A stretch of DNA of 64,000 nucleotides from Hirundichthys speculiger (Eukaryota; Chordata; Actinopteri; Beloniformes; Exocoetidae). Each line of letters starts with the position of its first letter. The stretch's first letter is position 1. This document shows, piece by piece, positions 1-37,700 of the stretch. The notes beneath the pieces were generated by a model that was not told where the DNA came from, ran no database searches, and saw nothing but the letters and a program-made list of their open reading frames with translations. The translations under genes were made by a program, and so were the position numbers. The DNA lies in assembly GCA_018398805.1 (NCBI GenBank), contig JAGFBZ010002567.1:994501-1058500 (forward strand), written 5' to 3'.

Positions 1-253
1 CTTGGGTGCAGGGGGATATAAAATATTAAACTGATCAGCTACTTTTAAAAACGGGGGCATTTTTCTGTGAAAGGCAGTAAAAACAGAAAAACAGCGATTC
101 TCAACTTTTGCAACTTTAGAGTAGATGCAGAAATGCGCTGTGGTGTGTTCAGTATGTTCTATGATTTAAGGGGAGCTTCATGAAACTACAAGTGTATACA
201 TGAGGTTTAGTGTGGGTGTGTAAGCACTGGTGCAAAAGCATATGTAGCTGTCA

Positions 254-274
254 TTGTGTGTGTGTGTGTGTGTG
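254..274. repeat. TG microsatellite
   Basis: About ten TG units in zswim6 intron 3 (left of exon 3). A GA repeat follows at 655-673. Confidence 0.9.
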
Positions 275-650
275 AGTGTGCGTGAATATAACAGCCAGCA
301 ACGACATTAGGCCGAGAGCTATTCTAAAAGCCAGGCAAGCTGGATGATAATGGCCTGGGCTTGTGGTCTTTACATAGAGCACAGCACATTAATGCTGGCC
401 TATCTCTGGCACTTTAACACCAGACAACACCACAGTGAAGCATACACGCATACACATCTCACACAATTGTTTAATCATGAGACAGCAGTGCATACCGCCT
501 TTCTACATTCTAGAACGGTTTCTCCTTTTATCTTGCATTTTCACTTTCTTCTGCAATTAGTTTGAGCCAAGAGGCACCCTGCCCTTTATTATATGTGCTC
601 TATGTATTATCTTTTATTCCCATTTCTTGAGGGAATAAAAGATCATACTA

Positions 651-24900
<24,250 letters not shown>

Positions 24901-27900
24901 TTTGGAGCCTAGGATATCACCCCCGGGCTCCAGCTTCTTCAATAATAAGTTAGTGGTTGTTTTTAAGTCTTAACTCTAACAGAAGTTTTAGCTGTCAAAA
25001 GACAGAAAGGCCGTAGGGAGAAGGAGGAATGTGAAGCTGCACATGTTTGTCCCCTGTGTTCACCAGTCATTTTGGTCAGCTGTTTGGCTCACTTTATTGC
25101 AGCAATCTATGTAGAAGTAATCAAACATACAATGAAAAAGACATAATCTATGTTTATCTTTTTTTGAAGAACGACCCCCCCCCCCCCCCACACACACACA
25201 CAAACATACACAAACTCATTTCATTCCTATACTAAACTGTGGGCTTCTCCTTAATTCCAGGTATGCTAAATCTGGACTTGTGTACTTGGAAGTTCATACT
25301 TGGCAAGTATGACTTGGGAGAATGTATTTCAGAGGACAGGGGACAAAGTTTGGTCTTTCTGCAGTTCAAACAGCAGCGTACTTGATAGCATCACAGCTCA
25401 GGTAGCAGGCCAACACGTATTTAGAAACATCTTTAATTAACCTTAAAATAAACACTCTGAATTTAAATGAAAATCATAATGAACAATGGGCTGCTTTGGA
25501 AAAAGTGTCTATAACTGTTACTTCATATGATGAGTTTTTTGATGGGTTTTATGCGTTTGTATTTCAGCCATGCTATAAATAATGTTTGGTAGAGGTGAAA
25601 AGAAAGAGGAAATTCAAACAGGCTCTTTTGTGATCAATTAACCACAAACCTGAAGTTAGAAAAGTTATGTAAAAAACATCTTAAAGGTACAATCTGTCAC
25701 ACAACAACACAGTCATTACATTCTCTTTTGCTTCTTTCCTCTGTCATTACCTCTTTTTGTTGATGCCAAATGCATTCTGGGATACTTTGACATCTCAAGT
25801 CTACACAAGTCTCCGCTGGATGCATTCATGATAAAATGGGTGATGAAAGAACACATCCAGTAAGTTCAAGCACACTTGTCTTGATACAGACTTAGAAATG
25901 GACCAATACTTTGACTGAGACTGATGTTGTTTCACAAGTACACAAGAACACAAGTGCAGACGAGTATGCATAATGAGAAATGGTCCATGTCTCATACACT
26001 GTACATTAATATTACTTCCTAATACCTGCTCAAGAAATGTCAGTTAAAGGAGCTTTCCTAAGCAATTCCTGTATTACAAACACTGTAAAATGTCACCACT
26101 GCAGACAACCCTCCCTACACACATCACAATGATAACAAAATCACTAGAGTTTGAGGAAACATTGTTTCTGGTGCTGTAGTGAACCACTTTTAGTGCCAAC
26201 AGCTAATGTTAGCAGTTATTAAAGGTGTTTGCATGTCACACAGATGCTAACCAATAACTTGACACCAAGGCACGTTTTAATTTCAGCAATAGCTATTTTC
26301 ACTACAGATATTAGAGTATTTAATTTATAGAGTTTTGAGTGTTGCTGTTTTAAAGTAACAACATATTAAATTATACCAAATTCTTTTCTATTCTAAACAT
26401 AGTTTTTCTTCTCATTTTGGAACTCAAGTCAGTCACAGTACTGATGGGTAATCTTTCTATTCAACTAATTGTGAAATGATGAACAGTTGCTAAATTTGTC
26501 CCTACACAGAACACCATTCCATTTGAACTGAGCTTTTCTGCTTTCTACTGATTGAAATGGCTGCATACCCCAGTGGAGTCTTTTTCACAGGGAACGACTG
26601 GGCAACCGTAATGCAGCCCACAATTCTAAAATGTCTCAACTTACTCCAGTCAATCCTATCAACTTGCTCCAAAAAATAACGTTGAACATTCTTTGAATTC
26701 TGATAAGACAATGTATTAATCGTTACAATTTTGTTTTCTTTTAACTATAACACACAAACCAGGAGAGCTTATTAAGTATAAATTCTCGTCTGGCCGTTCC
26801 TTTGGTCTGCGTCCTGTTGGCAATTTTAGTTCCATAGCTGTGTCATGAAAAAGGGGGCCCCACTTCTGAAGAAGGAAAGGGTTTGGGTGTGGCAGTATTG
26901 CCCACCCCCTAGAATTCCATGCTTGGTGAGACCTGGCAGAAGCTAATGATTATAAGCGTGTACCAAAAAAGCCACTAGCCTGGGGATGTTTTTCTAAATT
27001 GTCTATAAAACTTGGCCAAAACTATGCTGGTAAACCAGAATGTGTGTATGCAATGTGTTTATCTGCTGCATGTGTTCCCAGCTGCCCCTTTCCTTCCTCT
27101 GTGAGTAAGTCCAAAAGGCTGGCCTTTGAACTACTCTGAAAGTGATCCATGCCGTATGGACAGAGCAGATGTGGCTTAACCTGATTTGGTTTCAATACTT
27201 CCCCACAGGAAGTTCACAAAGCCAGCAGGTCCTTCTTTGTTATGTTAGTCATTTTTCTCATTAGACCAAGGGAGCCTTTTTTTCTTACACAGTTGTTGCC
27301 TCATCATTTTCATTTACTTTATGCTTGAGACAGAGCCACACATGACCAGAAATTTCAGCAAAAGCCTTCTCATTTAACATCTTGATATCCAGTAAATAGC
27401 AGATACAGAAAAAAACTAACTCCCACACTACACTATCAAGCAGCAAAAGCCTCAGTTGTTCCAGTTAGTGAGTTTACTGTCTATTATACTGTTGTCACCA
27501 AACAGATTCAAGCAAAACAATTCCTTCACAAAGTATATTTTTAAATGTAATTTTATTGAAATGAATATATTAATGACAATAAATGCAAACTTTGCCTTTC
27601 TATATCTAGTACCTGTACTTTCAGCAGCTCTCTGTGCATTGAATGATTTACAGTGATTTACATTAATGGATTTCTGAAAAGCCTCTAGCCCACTGCTGTC
27701 AAGAAAGTTAATGTTGAAATATTGATGGGCTTATTAATTCCTAGGAAGTTGGAGAAATAGAACTCAACGATTTTTTTTTTTTTTTTTTTTGGAAAGGCAT
27801 TTTGCAGTATAATTTTTCAGTGCAGAACATAAAGTAGACATATCTAGTCATATCTAGTAATATCAGTTTGAAATTCCCTAAGTCGAAAGTTGGGGTGACT

Positions 27901-27950
27901 TGATTTCAATTTCAGTGCCTTTCAGAGTTCGGGCTTCTCAGGCTTTTTAA
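24901..27950. other. intergenic spacer between zswim6 and smim15
   Basis: AT-rich DNA with no supportable gene. It contains a C run followed by a CA repeat (25175-25202) and a 20-base T run (27771-27790). Short ORFs here look like chance. Confidence 0.7.
25175..25202. repeat. C run followed by CA microsatellite
   Basis: About 15 C bases (25175-25189) followed directly by seven CA units. Confidence 0.9.
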
Positions 27951-27954
27951 GTAT

Positions 27955-28483
27955 AAAGGACTACATTGCCCATCGGTTGAAAAGATCGTCACATCCAATC
28001 ACGAGAGACAAAATATGCTGCATTCAAGTACATTCGTTAGCGGTGTAATTATGACGTATAAGTATGAGATAGGGTTCATAAGTTCCGACAGTATCAAATC
28101 TTTGCAAAAAAATATTTAAAGAGGTAATGAAATGTATCTGCAGAAACAATTCGAATGATTCCACTAAGAAACGGATATCTTAGAATACGGCTAAAGACGA
28201 AACCAGCAACAAAAATGAACATCATCGTGAGCTGACAGTCTGCGTATCTGGAATGAGTATGGTTCCAATATAAGAGTTATGGCTGGTGTACTCATAGATA
28301 TCAAGCTATCACATGTGACAGATCACCAACAAGCAGAAAAAGAAGAGAGATATGTGTAACTCTTCGCCTTTATTCTGCCGATGTCACTGAATGCATCATA
28401 AGTTGGAACTGCTTCACTTCCTGTAACAGGGAGGAGCTGCTCAGTATTTTCGCGGACAGAAACGCAATCTTTTTTGCGCCTTG
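27955..28483 (+). promoter_or_regulatory. smim15 promoter region with noncoding first exon
   Basis: A ZNF143-like GGACTACATTGCCCATC starts near 27959, CCAAT is at 27995-27999, and an ETS-type ACTTCCTG is at 28416-28423. A good donor, TTG|GTAAGTTT, ends the presumed 5' UTR exon at 28483. The start of that exon is not visible; I place it around 28400-28440. Confidence 0.5.
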
Positions 28484-30040
28484 GTAAGTTTATTCATTTT
28501 TTATAGTGACTTTAGACTGTTACCAAATAACGTGAAAATGAAGATTTGATTACTTTATGCATTCTGACGCAATGGTATTTTCGCTGTTTAGCTGCGAGTC
28601 ATTTTTTTATAGGGGTTTGCTCCTCAAAGTTAGGCCGTTGTGGATGCGCGCTTTAGCTAGTTGCGGTAGATACAAAGCTATCTACCCCCTCACAGCTTTG
28701 CAATTCGGATATAGTCTTTATGATAATGACTTTCAATTTATTGGTGTTACTTATCTTCAGTTTTTAGCTAGAGTAAGAAGATTATAACCTTGTCCGCCCG
28801 TTTGCTATGGTTGCTAACAATGACTGGGGCCGATGCTAGCTCGTTGTTAGCCGATAGAAATTCCAACAAACTTAGATGACAGACATTTAATTGCTTTATA
28901 AACCCACACAGTTAACCATGTTTTTCCACGAGAATGATACTATTTGACAAAAAGTACTAGTTAAAACACTTTTAAATTAATATGTAGTCTTAAGTTTACA
29001 GAGACCTGTCAAAGTAAAACAGTTCACAAGCGTTACTTGACTTTTTTCACTAAAAAGGACAAATCAGCACTTAGATATATATCAGCATATTTGTTTGATT
29101 TATTTAGTGGTGGTTTCAAAATAAATACAAGTGTGATTTTTACATACGCGACGTACAATATTTGACAGAACCATCTCTGAAAGAGCCAGGTCGTTCCGCT
29201 TTTTAAAAGTAGTCAGTTTTAAGATTCTTCAATAATACCTTCACTTTAGTCACTCTTGGTGACATTGAAGATGCTTGGTCTCTTCTAACACGATGGGCCC
29301 AGTTGCATTGGAATCATAAATACACTAGTAATATGACAGACAGCAGGTCAAGGCCGTGAGCTTTGGTTTTAAATCAGAACATTAACAGATGATTTGCTCT
29401 CAACTGAAAACATTTTTAATTTTTCATTTTCTACTTTTTGTCTACAGATATATACGTTACTTCTTTCAGAGATTTTACTCTCATGATCAAAGACTTACTA
29501 TTTGTGGTTACGCTAATGAATATATGTTTTGGTTATTCTGCCTAGCCATTTTAATCAGTTTGCAGGATTGTTTGTTTTTTGTTTATCCATTTGCTGATTG
29601 TCCAGAAAGCTTGTACATTTCTGAATTAAGGTTATAACTAAGTTTTAATAAATGTGTGTCTTTTTGATTTGGTTAGTGTATAAAACGGGAAATGAGGGGA
29701 AAGTAGCTGTTAGAATTTGTTGGATTCTCTGGTCTATTGAAATGTTTAAACCTGAAGATCCAACATATCTTATTTACAGCGATTCAATAAAGGGAACATT
29801 ATTAATGTATAATTTACTTGATAAAACTGTTAATTATAAATTTTCTGTCCCTATTAACACATTTAAGTGTAATTGAACAAATGAAATGTTTCTCAATAAT
29901 TTGTTCTGTACATATGCTACAGTAACTGTAAGTTACTACTGTTAGATGGTACCAAGACTCCTCCCTCTTTTTTTTTTTTCTTTTGAAGCTCATCTTATAG
30001 TTCTTGGCTGCTCATGGCTATCTTTTGTGGTCTTTCTTAG
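28484..30040 (+). other. smim15 intron in the 5' UTR
   Basis: A 1.56 kb AT-rich intron between the donor at 28484 and the acceptor TTTCTTAG ending at 30040. ORFs of 74-82 codons inside it (28557-28787, 29389-29637, 29652-29876) have no recognisable homology and are treated as chance. Confidence 0.6.
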
Positions 30041-30071
30041 GTTTGACTGAGCCTGGTCATTGCTGAACAGG

Positions 30072-30296
30072 ATGATTGATGTTCGAGCATGGGCCGAGTA
30101 TGTTGTGGAGTGGGCTGCCAAAGACCCCTATGGTTTCCTCACCACTGTGATACTGGCTCTCACCCCTCTCTTCATTGCCAGTGCACTGCTGTCTTGGAAA
30201 CTGGCCAAGATGATCGAGGCACGTGACCGCGAACAGAAGAAAAAACAGAAGCGTCAGGAAAACATAGCCAAGGCCAAGAGGACCAAGAAAGACTAA
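30072..30296 (+). CDS. smim15: smim15, small integral membrane protein 15
   Basis: One uninterrupted coding exon encodes 74 residues, the length of the vertebrate protein. The start [20 protein letters not shown] is nearly identical to mammalian SMIM15, and the end [19 protein letters not shown] matches as well. One membrane helix spans about residues 20-42 ([19 protein letters not shown]), followed by a charged, basic, probably coiled-coil tail. The molecular role is not established in the family. I chose the ATG at 30072 from family length; an in-frame ATG at 30060 would add MLNR. The coding exon begins at acceptor 30041. The gene is head-to-head with zswim6 and tail-to-tail with ndufaf2. 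Confidence 0.97.
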   Translation: MIDVRAWAEYVVEWAAKDPYGFLTTVILALTPLFIASALLSWKLAKMIEARDREQKKKQKRQENIAKAKRTKKD

Positions 30297-30737
30297 GCCT
30301 GCTAGGGGTAGGATGAAGGCACAAAGAAAAAGTAAATAATTAAATAAATGGGACGAGCAGTCATCACGGCCGCAGCCGTCCTCATTCCAAATATTGACGT
30401 GGTGCCCTTCCTTGTCCCAGCCTTACTGTCAACACAGGGTTGCTCTGCCTCACGTCCGTGACGGTGGAAGCTGGACTTACAGATCTGACAGTGCTGAGAT
30501 GGACATTACTGTCTAGAGGAGGCTTGTCCCAGTGGAACTCTGGTCAGCAAGAGCTCAGTGGTCATCTGTTTGATGTTTTTATATAGAGATCTCTGATATT
30601 ATGCAGCTGTTGCAAAACCTTGCATTCCATTGTTAACATCCATGTTCAACTGAATTGACTTTATGATGTAATGAACATATTGGAACTTTTTTTCAACTCA
30701 GTCACTTGCAAGCGATCCAAATGATTAATTTCTGGTG

Positions 30738-30743
30738 AATAAA
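30738..30743 (+). promoter_or_regulatory. smim15 poly(A) signal
   Basis: AATAAA 442 bp after the smim15 stop codon, in an AT-rich 3' UTR. A nearer AATAAA at 30343-30348 could give a shorter transcript. Confidence 0.55.
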
Positions 30744-30759
30744 CTACTTCTTTATGGAT

Positions 30760-31711
30760 TTAATCGGGGACTTTTATAAAAAGTACGTGATTTTCAATAT
30801 ATGAAATTGCCAATTCTTTTAATACTGAACCCAAGGGTTTGTTAGCCTCTATACATGATCAACAGAAGACTTTATTGTTTAAGAGAAGATAAATATTTGC
30901 AAATAATGAATCCAGACCTGCCTCAACAAATTGTATGAGGAGACACAAAACATACAAATGAATTTAGGTCAAATCATTTCCTGTTATTGGTATAAAAATT
31001 AAATTTCCATTCACTGTGACTTGATGAAATCCAATATTCAAAAGACCACAAGATTGATACTTTTGTAGGCACCCCTGTAAATAAGCAGTTAATGAAGTAT
31101 ACACAGGTAAACAAAGATTTTAGTGCCATAGGTGTTCTCTTATCTTTGTTAAAAAGTTGTTTTTCTCCCAAATTCTGACAACTGTAACCGTTTTAGAGGC
31201 AAGAGCATTCGCCAGCAAGAAAACCATGTTTTTGACCAGTATCTCAGTTCATGTTGCTCTTTTACAATTGACTTCCCTGGTGAGCTTTCTTCAGCAACTC
31301 CAGATGAAAAAGGAACTTGTTGCTGACATGGATGTGCACACAGAAGCTGTTCATCACTGCAACTGGTGGTGTTTGAGCACAGATACTCTCAATGACCAAC
31401 AAAAACATAAAACGCTGTGTAATGCAAGAACAATTCCATTTTAAAAAGGGTAATTTATTGATTTTTTTTATTTATTTTATTTTATATAATGAAGTCCAAT
31501 AAAATCACCTTGAAATAAACACTTTGTCCATGAAGGCGAGAGACAAATGGATTTAACTGGTCATTTCTGATGTTTGCAGGGTTGTAGACTTGGACTGCAT
31601 TATACTGAGAGGAGTTTTTGATATTAAATGTTCACAAAGTCTATATTACAGTATCTTTATTATGGGATTGTATGGGATTATCCAGCAGTCTCAGTCTATG
31701 TGGATGTCAGA
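30760..31711. other. tail-to-tail spacer between smim15 and ndufaf2
   Basis: Contains the ndufaf2 3' UTR on the minus strand, with AATAAA at 31459-31454 (read on minus). A plus-strand ORF at 31157-31444 has no recognisable domain and is not called. Confidence 0.6.
31454..31459 (-). promoter_or_regulatory. ndufaf2 poly(A) signal
   Basis: AATAAA on the minus strand about 250 nt past the stop codon. Several TTTATT copies nearby could serve equally well. Confidence 0.4.
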
Positions 31712-34700
31712 CTATTTTTTAGAAGAGGGCATCCATGAGCCAGGCTGGAATGTGTTTGCAGTGCTAGTTGGCTCCTCACTGAACTCCTGCTGGCCAAAGT
31801 TAGTGGCAGCTGCATGGCCCTTGGCCACAGTCTTTGCGGGAGTCGCCACCAAACCTTCCTTGTACTCTTTTGCTTGTAGAGCCAGATCTTTCTCCTCCAC
31901 TTCCTTGGCCAACACCTTGATCTGCTCTCTCTGGAACTCATTTGTCATTAGTTCCTGTGTGATAAATATATATTTATGTTAGGGTGTTTATGCAATGTTA
32001 GATTATTACAAGAAATGCAAGTACTTCTAAGACACGTGTATCACAGCACAGAATGCAGTATAATACCCTTTTCAATGACAGTATGCTGTAAAACATACAA
32101 GGAAGAAGTGTCCAAAATCCTGTGCATTTACTGAAAGTGAGTCAGCACTTCTCAGCTACATCTAATAATACTATACAGTAACATATGCTGTATAACCAGC
32201 TGTCGTGACCTCAACCCACATGAATTTTAAGAGTTTGCACACAGTTTAAAAAAAAAAAAAAGAGAAAAACTGCAACAACTGCACATGTAGCCTATAACAT
32301 CCCCCAGCAACCCACATTCATATACAAAAAAGTTGCTGAACCCTATGCTCGATACACACACACACACAAAAAAAAATATATATATATTTTTTTTTTAACA
32401 TATTCACAGAGACTAAACTGCAGATGTAATCTTGCATCTTACAGCCTTAGATGTAATTCCTTAAATAAACATTCTCGGCATTTGATTAAGGTGGCATGAG
32501 GGAAGAAAAAAATCTAAGATAATCTTGCATCATTAAAATCAGTAGATGATTATAATGGCTTTTTGAAAAAAAAAATTCAGCTATAGGACAACATACAGTG
32601 CGATAATCATATTGGTATATGTACTAGCTTATGTACAGTACATACAGCTTATGTACAGTACTATCCTTTATGAATTCCTGGATGTTTTTTTTTCTATATC
32701 CAAACTATGAGACACAATGTAATCTATGAAGGCCTATGGTGTTGGTTTTCGAAATGCTGAAAGGATGGTTTCCAGAAGATCTGTAAAAATGAACTGCAAC
32801 TGCAAGATTACTTGCTGGAACCTCCACACTAAAGCAGTGATAATTTATCCTCCATAAGCAGCTACCTCTGTTTTGTTGTACAGCATTCGTCACCTACTTT
32901 TTGAAGTACAAGAGTAGTGAAGTTGCAGTCTGGAGTTTCCATAAACAACTGTGTCTATATCTTTTAAAGATCAAGTAAGTCATTCACAAGGAAAAAAACA
33001 AGGGTGTTCAGTCAACCTATAGAATATGGTTTTAGTAAACCACTTTTTTAAAAATAAAAGTACTTGGAACAGATTTGTAAGTTAACATGACGAGACATTT
33101 ATGATATCAACATTTCCAACTCAGAAACCACAATAAACTGAACAGTGCAGTGGTGGAAGAGTTACCCACTTGAGCTACAGCTAGTGTCCAGTGTTGTTAG
33201 CCTCGCCCTGTTGCTAGAAGCCAAAAAGGAAGGGAGGACTGGGCATAATACTGTTGTGTGCTGGCAAAACTGAAGGACTGGAAAAGAGAGGGGGGGAGCT
33301 GTGGCCAAAAAGCCCTGCTTTGGGGAGGGAGACAAACATACTGAGCTGCTTTTCCAGCCTGTTAATGACAGGATTTAATCCAATCAATTTATGTTGGTTT
33401 GGATCATGAAGAGAGGGAGCGTGACAAGGGGTAGGGTAATGTGCTGGGAGTGAAGCCTTGGCCACATCAACACTGTCCAGCTGTCGATGGCAGCTATTGG
33501 GCAGACGCAAGGCAGAAAATTGGAAGAGAATGTTCTGGCAAAAGAGGCAGGGGATGGCATTGGCTACTGGCAGGGACTGAGGACGAAGAGACAGAAAGAG
33601 AGCCTGGGCACTGGCCTTCCAAGGGATTTCCTTTAGGCCCACATTTTACCGGCCAAATAATTTCCAGCATTCTCACATTTAAAGAGCAATAAACCCAGTG
33701 AGAGGAGCACAAGGGGAAAAACTGCACGCCTTCACCATTCCTATCTTTGAGAGTGCCAGAAATAAACCACAAAAAGCCGAGATGCAGGCTTCTGCTGGAA
33801 AAAAAAAAAAAAAAAAAAAGTAAACTAGGACGTGGTGTCAGTGAGCCCCCTTGTTCAGAGGCTGTTTCTGCTCTCTGTCTTGCCATCAATGTGTTTCAGC
33901 TGCTGTTTATTTTAACACCTGTCCCCCAAAGTTCCTGGATTCTGTTGGAAACCGCAAGATAAAACAAATCAGAAGCTTTTCGTTTCCATCTTTACTTCTT
34001 TCCCTCCCTTGTAACTAGTCCCCCTGAGTCCAACCATCAGCGCAGTGGGGAGGCTGGAAGGGGAGGGGGGGGGGGGGTTTTTACCTCAATGGAGGGGGGC
34101 TCCTTGCGTCTGCCTCGGATCCAAGCTGGAAGAGCAGAAGAGAGAAAGAAGACGAGTGTGAACACCCACACGAACAAGCACTGCACAAACAAAACCTGCA
34201 GTCATATTTAAAGGCTGCAGCTACAGCATCACTGAGTTTTAGGGCAGTGTAGCTACTAAGGAACCCAAATGGATAGGGGATTGTATCCAAGGATTTTTAG
34301 TTTGTTTTTTTTTTTAAATTTTTTTTCATGTTGCTGCTTCGTGAGCTATTGGGAAACATGGAGAATTAGAGACATGATAAACTCAAAACATTAAGATTTC
34401 TTTGGTCTAGGCAGAGCGGGGCCTTTGAGCAGTGTCTCAGAAGGGAAAGTGAGGATCTTCTTTGATCTTGGAATTTGAAAGTACGTGTTCTGTCATTGCT
34501 CATCAATACCTCAGTCCCTCTTTTTCCTCCTGAGCAGAGCTGTGTCTGTCATGTCTGTCATCTTTCTCTCTCTCTCTCTCTTTTTTTTTTTTTGTTTAAG
34601 AAGCTCTATTTTGGCTGAGTTGGTTGCACAGCAGAGCAGGTTAAAGGGAGCCAGAAAGAAAGACGAAGAGAGATTTTGTAACTCTTCTTCCAGCTAGCGC

Positions 34701-37700
34701 AGGGATCCTGGGCCTCTTTTATCCCTTTCTTATTTGCATCCTGATGAAAATGCATGAGGGATGGGGCGAAGCAGGATGAGGGGTTTAAGGTGGATAAAGC
34801 TAGCCTGAAACACAGGGAACAGTTTGTATCCAGTTGTAAGAAATCTGAATCACTATTTTATGGTATGGTTGTGTGACACCAACAGAAGGCATCAATGATA
34901 AACTCATTGCCAACCCCCATAGCATCTTTTAGGATGGAGGAAAAAAACACAACAAAAAATAAATCAGTGGCTTAGCCAAGGTCTCAAAAGATGCAGCCAT
35001 GAATCTGTCACTCCATTTTATTTTTGCAGCACTTTGTGCACTCTGTTGGATAACTGTTTTGTTAACATTGTAATTTATCCATGTTCGTGATAGTTACAAT
35101 ATGCGACGGCGATGCTGCAGTCCAGACTTACCATCCCACTCCATCGGAATGCTGCCCTCCATATACTCGTGCTCTGCAGGATTGGCTGCTACTACCATCC
35201 GTTTGGCACGGATGCTCCTTCCTGGGAGAAAAAGAAAAAAAGAAAAACACAGAAGATGCGAGATGGAGATGCTCACCAAATGCAAACACAAATACAAACA
35301 CAAAGAAGCGCAGACACAAAGCTCTCCAGCTCCTGTTCACAGAGGCACACAGATACAGACAGACACACACACAGAGGGATGACAGAGCCGTGACAGGCCA
35401 TGGATGATTACCTCGCGGCCCTCGGGCCCTTCTCCTCAGATCTCGCTGAGTGGCTCTAAATCTGGGCTAAGCCTCTATGCAAATCAGCCTTCCTTTAACC
35501 CAACCAACCACAGCCCCCCTCACTTACAACCTCTCCCAATCACAGCACTCTGGCTAACAATGCCCTCCAAAATCAACGTGAAGCCATGCAGGAGACAAAA
35601 GAGGTCAGATATCACAGAGAACAGGAGAGGCGCGAGCTGCATGGAATATTAAGTGCTCCTTTTCCCTATCTGTACACAGCACAGCGCTTGCTAGCAGCAA
35701 GGCCACCACCAATTATTTTGGTCAAATCTGCTGATTAGACAAGTTTGGCTGGCACACAATGACATGGAGATGGGGAGGGGGGCTACGGAGAGACTGAATA
35801 AGAGAGAGCAAACAAAAAGACCCACATGTGTTACATCTTTGTGTGGTGATGTGGAGCATCATTCAGTGTTCACTTTTAGCAAGAGCTCTGTTGTCATAGC
35901 TTCTCCCCACAGGTAGTCGGATATCTATCCAGCGCTTCCATCCCTTGGAGAAATGATGAGGCAAGGAAAGAGGGTGTAGAAGGAGAGGGGAAGAAAGTGA
36001 TGATGCATGGCAAACATGGCAAGAAGAAGAGAAATGAATGGGCAAGGAAAACAACATGCTCCAAAACACAGACAGTCTGTCAGGATTCCATCATAATTTC
36101 TCTGCAGCTGACTGGACATGGACAAATGGAGGCAACCACCTCTGCGCACACTGCAGACTGATGGCCTTAATGTTTACTTCAGCCATAACAGATAGCTTTG
36201 GCACAGGGCTGGATAAATGATAGCGCTCTACAAAGTAAGGGCTGTGTGGTTGTTCTCTGTTTACATGTTTGGTTTTCCATTAATTTCAGTGTATCAAAAA
36301 ATATTTTTCATACCTGTGTTGTTCTGTAATTGTGTCTTATAATGAAGATTCCTTCCCATACTTTATTCAGCCTATATAGTAATCAGGTCAGCTAATTAGG
36401 CTAGTATTGCCTTGGTTCTGCCCCGGTTCCCACTAGATTGTCACGATAGGGCCTCACAGGCTCAATATCCAGGTCTAACAAACACTTCTGCACACCTTAT
36501 CAGGTAAAACTGGCCCAGAAATAAGTAAAGCACATTATACCATCCTTTCTTTGCACGCCTTTAAACGTCGTTTGAAAAAGCACTTCCAAGAAAACACCCA
36601 CGATAACACAACAAAAACAACAGCCAACAAACAAAAGGCTGTAAATTCTAGGTAATACTAACAAATACATTTAACAGGAATGCTAATTATAAGCGGATCA
36701 TGTCCATATTTACACTGGGTCTGGGTGGCAGTATATTAAAATTGCACAAATGCATTTTGGTCCTCACATGCAATGTGCTTAGCTACAGCTAACAGCTCGA
36801 TGTCATGCACAGAGAAAGAAGCGTGTCTAGTTTGCATCTCCCCCCTCAAACATGGGCTCTCCTCTTGTCATGTTGCTTTTGCAGCATGACTAAACCATTC
36901 CCACTACATTTTTTTTAAACCTGTGTATTTTCATGACAAAAACATTATGGACTGAGAAAACCTCCAGGATCCTATCATCACTTTGACAGTGGGTAGACGT
37001 TTGTCGCCCTGACAGGAGTGAATTTCATGCTCTTGGCCTTTTGTTTTTCCCCATCTAAGGCCTATGATTAAAAAACAAAGGTCAAGATGAAGCTGATACA
37101 CACAAAAAACTGATCACACACTGATAAACTGATAAGCATGATAAAAAAGAATAAAATGTTATAACCTAATACAAGTACTGACCTGTTGTAAGTATTAATA
37201 CAGTTGCGTTTATTAAAGAATGTAGTTTTTTTTTACATGTAGACCGACTCCTCTTCATGTGTGAGAGGATGGCCTGGCCTGGCACATTTCAGTTATAGGA
37301 TTTCTTACATATACTTTTTTATAGATATGTAGCAGAAAAACCATGATAATGATAAAATAAACAGGTATCTGACTATAGATTTTTTTTTTTTTAAACCTGG
37401 TCACTTTTATTTCTGAACCTTAAAAATAACAAAATTGTGTAAACCTAATACAACGTTGCTTCAGGAAGGATTCCAAATACATAAAGTGAAAGGGATAAAA
37501 TAAAAATATTCATATTATTCACATGGGAGGAATATAACTAATCAATGTTTAGTACTTTCTGATGATTGACTAACTAGTACATTTTTGTGGCCGTCATCAA
37601 ACTGGTTATAACCTGTGTGCTTCACTGAACTGAACAGACCTGCCTCCTCCTCCTCTCCCACCTTGAGATAAAGAAAGGAGGTAAGAAGAGTGTTAGGTGC

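Noticed and set aside
29389..29876. Two hydrophobic ORFs in the smim15 5' UTR intron
   Set aside because: AT-rich DNA readily yields Phe/Ile/Leu-rich frames; no conservation that I can judge and no transcript signal.
31157..31444. 95-codon plus-strand ORF between smim15 and ndufaf2
   Set aside because: No domain, and it overlaps the expected ndufaf2 3' UTR on the other strand.
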